NCBI GenBank assembly: GCA_902620895.1
Contig: CACNJU010000006.1
Coordinates: 1 to 64,000, forward strand
Source of the DNA: an uncultured Prochlorococcus sp.
Lineage (GTDB): Bacteria > Cyanobacteriota > Cyanobacteriia > PCC-6307 > Cyanobiaceae
Direction: 5' to 3'
DNA: 64,000 nucleotides
Positions 60,348-64,000 of the stretch are shown here, piece by piece. Below the pieces are notes generated by a model. It saw nothing but the letters and a program-made list of their open reading frames with translations. It was not told the origin of the DNA and ran no database searches. Positions within the stretch are counted from its first letter, which is position 1. The number at the start of each line of letters is the position of its first letter. A program made the translations under genes and the position numbers.

Positions 60348-60478
60348 ATAGATCAAGATTCAGAATTAATTGCTAAATTGATTGTGCGTGGAATAAATCA
60401 AATGAAAATATTTAAATGAGATTTAAAGCTGCTTTAAACTAAATAATCTATAAAAAAAGAGTAGAAATAATTTTTTTT

Positions 60479-60646
60479 ATGCATCCGAGCAAAGTAGTCA
60501 AAGATCCAAAAATCAACGATACTTACTACGATCCAGATGTTGATAAGCTTTATCAATATGTAAAAATTGGTGACTTTTCGCCAGAATGGGTAGTGACAAA
60601 TATAGATGAAGATGACGATTATTATTACGCTTCGATGGGATATTAG
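60479..60646 (+). CDS. 55-aa acidic small protein missed by track
   Basis: MHPSKVVKDPKINDTYYDPDVDKLYQYVKIGDFSPEWVVTNIDEDDDYYYASMGY. Confidence 0.65.
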   Translation: MHPSKVVKDPKINDTYYDPDVDKLYQYVKIGDFSPEWVVTNIDEDDDYYYASMGY

Positions 60647-60860
60647 TTTTAATATTTATTATTAAATTAAATAAATTTGTCTCTTTAAAATTTTGTGTGA
60701 GGAAATTAAAGAGACATTTTTAATTTAGGTAAAAAGGTTTAAGGTAAAATTAAAAAGGAAATAAGATTAAATAAAGAAATAATAATTCAATGTAAATTAA
60801 TTATGAAATAATTAGATCAAATAATTTTGATTATATAAAATAAAATTGTTGGAACTTTAA

Positions 60861-61589
60861 ATGGCTATTAAAGATCATAAAAGTTTGCAAGACTCAAGAA
60901 TTCTTCTTGTAGAGGATGATAAGAGTATTAGGCTTACAGTCAGTGAAACCTTGAGCAGCGAAGGTTTTAGAGTGTCAAGTTTCAAAGACGGTTTAAGTGC
61001 CTTAGATTTTATTAATAATGATATTAAAAAAGATGTTGACCTAATAATTCTAGATTTAATGTTGCCAGGACTAAATGGATTAGAGTTATGTAGAAAAATA
61101 AGAAATGATGAAGACTATACACCCATACTAATTTTGAGTGCTAAAGATAATGAATCAGACAGGGTTCTTGGATTAGAGGTTGGTGCAGATGATTATTTAA
61201 CAAAACCTTTTGGTTTAAATGAATTAATTGCTAGATCTAGAGCCTTAATAAGAAGATCTAAACGTAATAAAAAATATATAGAAAAATCAAAAACTGTTCT
61301 CGAATTTAATCATATTAAAATGTTTTTGGAAGAATGTAGGGTAACTTCTTTTGATAGAGAAATAACATTATCTCCAAAAGAGTTTAAATTATTAGAGTTA
61401 TTTATGAAAAACCCCAAAAGGGTATGGTCAAGAGATTTAATACTTGAAAAAATTTGGGAAATTGACTTTATTGGTGATACTAAAACTGTAGATGTTCATG
61501 TTAGATGGCTCAGAGAGAAATTAGAAGAAGATCCCTCGGCTCCAAAGTTTCTTAAAACTGTTAGAGGTTTTGGATATAAGTTTGGATGA
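60861..61589 (+). CDS. phoB: OmpR-family response regulator, PhoB-like
   Basis: ILLVEDDKSIRLTVSE, LDLMLPGLNG, DVHVRWLREKLEEDPSAPKFLKTVRGFGYKFG; next to histidine kinase. Confidence 0.85.
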   Translation: MAIKDHKSLQDSRILLVEDDKSIRLTVSETLSSEGFRVSSFKDGLSALDFINNDIKKDVDLIILDLMLPGLNGLELCRKIRNDEDYTPILILSAKDNESDRVLGLEVGADDYLTKPFGLNELIARSRALIRRSKRNKKYIEKSKTVLEFNHIKMFLEECRVTSFDREITLSPKEFKLLELFMKNPKRVWSRDLILEKIWEIDFIGDTKTVDVHVRWLREKLEEDPSAPKFLKTVRGFGYKFG

Positions 61590-62743
61590 AAATGAAAACA
61601 CTGCAAGAAGTATTATTGCATTTTCACCACAAGTGGAAGATACAAGTAAAGCAGTTTTCACAATCAAAAGAAAAACAATTTGAAGTTGATAAAAATAATT
61701 ATAAAAAAACTATTGATTTCCCATTTGATAAAATTAAACCTCAAGAAGTGTTGTCTTGGTTAGATTATTCATCGCAAGGGTGGATAATCTTATCATCTGA
61801 TCTAACAATAAAATTTATCAATCAGAAAGCTTTATCTCTTATTAGGGTTATCAAATATAAAGATGTTATTGGAAAAGCAATTAATGATATTAATGAGCTT
61901 GAAGTACTTAGTAATAAAATTCTATATTTAAGAAAAAAAGATTTCCCATTCAACCTTGATTTCATAATTGCGGGAGTACCCATTTCGGTAAATATTGTTA
62001 GAGGAAGGAAAAAGAATTATTTAATATTATTGGAAAGTAAATTATCAATTGAATCGATAAAAAAAAGACAAAATCAATTAATTAATGATGTGTCTCATGA
62101 ACTGAAAACCCCTCTTACATCACTTATCTTAATTGGGGAAAGACTTGAATCAGTAGTATCAAAAAAGGATAGGTATCTTGTTAAAAGACTTAAGAAAGAG
62201 TCAAAAAGATTAAGAAAAATGGCCGAAGAGACTTTAGAGCTTTCTAAGCTAGAAAGTAGCGAAGATTTTAATAAAAACAAAAAAATATCTATTTCAGATT
62301 TGATTATGGAATCTTGGCAAACACTAAAACCGCTTGCAGAAAAAAAGGATATAAAAATAAATTTATTTTCTCCAACAAAATATTATATATCTGGGGATAT
62401 TGAAAATTTAAAAAGAGCATTTATAAATATTTTAGATAACGCTATTCGTTATTCCCCAACAAAAGAGGGTATACAAATTGAAATTTTTAAGAGAGATAGC
62501 TCTGTTGTTATAAGAGTTAGAGATAAAGGTATTGGATTAGAAGAAAATGAATCAAATGACATTTTTTCTCGTTTTTATCGTGGGGATCCATCAAGGACTA
62601 AATTTAAGAAAAGTGGAAGTGGTTTAGGTCTTTCAATTACAAAAAAAATAATTAATAACAATAAAGGTTTTATAAAGGCATTTAATCATAAAGATGGTGG
62701 AGCGATTATTGAAACTATCTTTCCTTGTCTTAATACAGATTAA
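61586..62743 (+). CDS. phoR: sensor histidine kinase, PhoR-like
   Basis: INDVSHELKTPLTSL H-box; RVRDKGIGLEENESNDIFSRFYRGDPSRTKFKKSGSGLGLSI. Confidence 0.85.
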   Translation: MKMKTLQEVLLHFHHKWKIQVKQFSQSKEKQFEVDKNNYKKTIDFPFDKIKPQEVLSWLDYSSQGWIILSSDLTIKFINQKALSLIRVIKYKDVIGKAINDINELEVLSNKILYLRKKDFPFNLDFIIAGVPISVNIVRGRKKNYLILLESKLSIESIKKRQNQLINDVSHELKTPLTSLILIGERLESVVSKKDRYLVKRLKKESKRLRKMAEETLELSKLESSEDFNKNKKISISDLIMESWQTLKPLAEKKDIKINLFSPTKYYISGDIENLKRAFINILDNAIRYSPTKEGIQIEIFKRDSSVVIRVRDKGIGLEENESNDIFSRFYRGDPSRTKFKKSGSGLGLSITKKIINNNKGFIKAFNHKDGGAIIETIFPCLNTD

Positions 62744-62753
62744 TAGGGAAAAT

Positions 62754-63080
62754 TTAAAAAATATTAGGACATGATTTTTCTGCAATAAATTTTTTTAAAT
62801 TCAAAACCCCTTCTCTTGTAAAAAGAATGCTTCCTTCTTTGGAGTCATCTGCCCAATAAGAATCTCTTTTGCCAATAGCTAACCAAAGCCTATCAGGTAA
62901 TGTTGGCATGTACATACTCTCGAAAGCAGATGTTCCAATGTCATTTTCTTCTCTCATATCTTTGCATGCTTCTATCATTAGTTTGGGTCGATTTAAATAA
63001 TGCCTGACACCCTGCCAATAATATTTTGTTTCAGCTTTAACTGGGGCGATGAATAAAATAATAAATATTAGGTATTTCAT
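62754..63080 (-). CDS. hypothetical secreted protein, 108 aa
   Basis: Signal peptide MKYLIFIILFIAPVKAE. Confidence 0.6.
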   Translation of the reverse strand: MKYLIFIILFIAPVKAETKYYWQGVRHYLNRPKLMIEACKDMREENDIGTSAFESMYMPTLPDRLWLAIGKRDSYWADDSKEGSILFTREGVLNLKKFIAEKSCPNIF

Positions 63081-63109
63081 GATTTAACTTTTTTTAATTA
63101 TAAGAATTG

Positions 63110-63147
63110 CAAAAAAAAACCACCATTTATATATGGTGGCTTTTTTT
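63110..63147. terminator. bidirectional terminator AAAACCACCAT...ATGGTGGCTTTTTTT
   Basis: Perfect stem with flanking A/T tracts. Confidence 0.85.
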
Positions 63148-63158
63148 AGAAGTTTTAA

Positions 63159-64000
63159 CTAGATTTTTCCAATATTTAGGAAAAGAGTTTCACCAGTTGA
63201 TTTCTTTCCAGTCCCATCGTTGTCAGTTGAAATCCATGCTTGCCCTTCGCTTGTTATTGCTAAACCTTCAACCTTTTCAAGGATAAAACCACCCGTAGAT
63301 TGCATTACTGGTTTTAGATCAGTAACTAACTCTTTTTCAACTAAAGGATAAAGTCTGGGAGGAATATTAGTCTGAAGACCTTCGAAAATAACATCATCTA
63401 AATCTACTTTATATATAGCTTTCAATTTTGCTTTCTTTCCATAGAAACTATCTCTTTCGATTACATAAAGTGCCCCGTCATGGTAAGTCAATTCTGAAAT
63501 GCCAACGCCACCTTTTTTGATCCTATCTAATTGATAATTTACGGCCCCCCACTGTTTAGTTTTTAAATTATAGGAAAGGATCTTAGTAGTATTGAAAGTA
63601 TCATCACCCCAAGGTTTCTGTTGAGCAACATAAAGAATGTCGCCGTTTCTTGTTATGCCTTCAAAACCAGGATTTTTAGCATAATTAAGATATGAAGGTG
63701 GTGGAGTTATCTTCTCTAAAATTTCACCATCTGAGCTTACATGGTAGATAGCAGGAGGATGTTCATTTAGCTTTTTCTTGATTCCTTCAGTAGAAATGTA
63801 AAATCCACCATTACCATCAGTAGTAATACCTTCTTGATCCATAAATAATGCAGTCTTACCATCTAGCTTTATATCTATAGCTCTTTCTAGTAGTGCTGGT
63901 GAAGATGAAGGGTCAATAACATAAATTCTTGGTTGGGTTTTAAAAGTCCCATCATTTACAGCATAAATTTTACCATCATCACCTGCAACCATTCCGCTTA
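63159..64000 (-). CDS. phytase-like esterase-domain protein, truncated by window edge
   Basis: DQEGITTDGNGGFYISTEG, NPGFEGITRNGDILYVAQQKPW; frame remains open past 63992. Confidence 0.75.
   Translation of the reverse strand, partial: SGMVAGDDGKIYAVNDGTFKTQPRIYVIDPSSSPALLERAIDIKLDGKTALFMDQEGITTDGNGGFYISTEGIKKKLNEHPPAIYHVSSDGEILEKITPPPSYLNYAKNPGFEGITRNGDILYVAQQKPWGDDTFNTTKILSYNLKTKQWGAVNYQLDRIKKGGVGISELTYHDGALYVIERDSFYGKKAKLKAIYKVDLDDVIFEGLQTNIPPRLYPLVEKELVTDLKPVMQSTGGFILEKVEGLAITSEGQAWISTDNDGTGKKSTGETLFLNIGKI

Overview
AT-rich cyanobacterial chromosome segment, most like a high-light Prochlorococcus by gene content and codon style. This assignment is from recall; no search was run. Roughly 1-20 kb and 22-46.7 kb are ordinary core genome: mscS, fur-like regulator, stpA, metY-metA, SulP, cbiX, GMC oxidoreductase, nrdJ, prfC, hslO, rsmE, a phnD-phnC-phnE-type ABC transporter, ispG, ctp, nadA, aroB, purK and a likely 6S RNA. 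About 58-64 kb holds a K+ channel/TrkA-N protein, a phoB/phoR-like pair and a phytase-like protein. Two accessory zones stand out. (1) 20.3-21.4 kb: an intact tRNA-Ser(UGA) on the minus strand and, 1,017 bp away, a 59-bp near-identical copy of its 3' half. This is the footprint of a very small tRNA-targeted integrative element. It carries one secreted-protein ORF, matching TGACCG-repeat clusters near both ends, and a separate terminator beyond each tRNA 3' end. (2) 46.9-59.1 kb: an island of very small proteins, many below the 60-aa cutoff of the supplied ORF track and found here by reading. It contains an Hlip, paralogous DUF1651-like genes with a shared promoter and a conserved overlapping +1-frame ORF, a single-domain NAD-dependent ligase-like protein, a Cys-rich gene with an in-frame stop, and operons of tiny membrane proteins. 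A further candidate regulatory system is a ribbon-helix-helix-like protein (17.3-17.8 kb) with helically phased repeats immediately upstream of its start.
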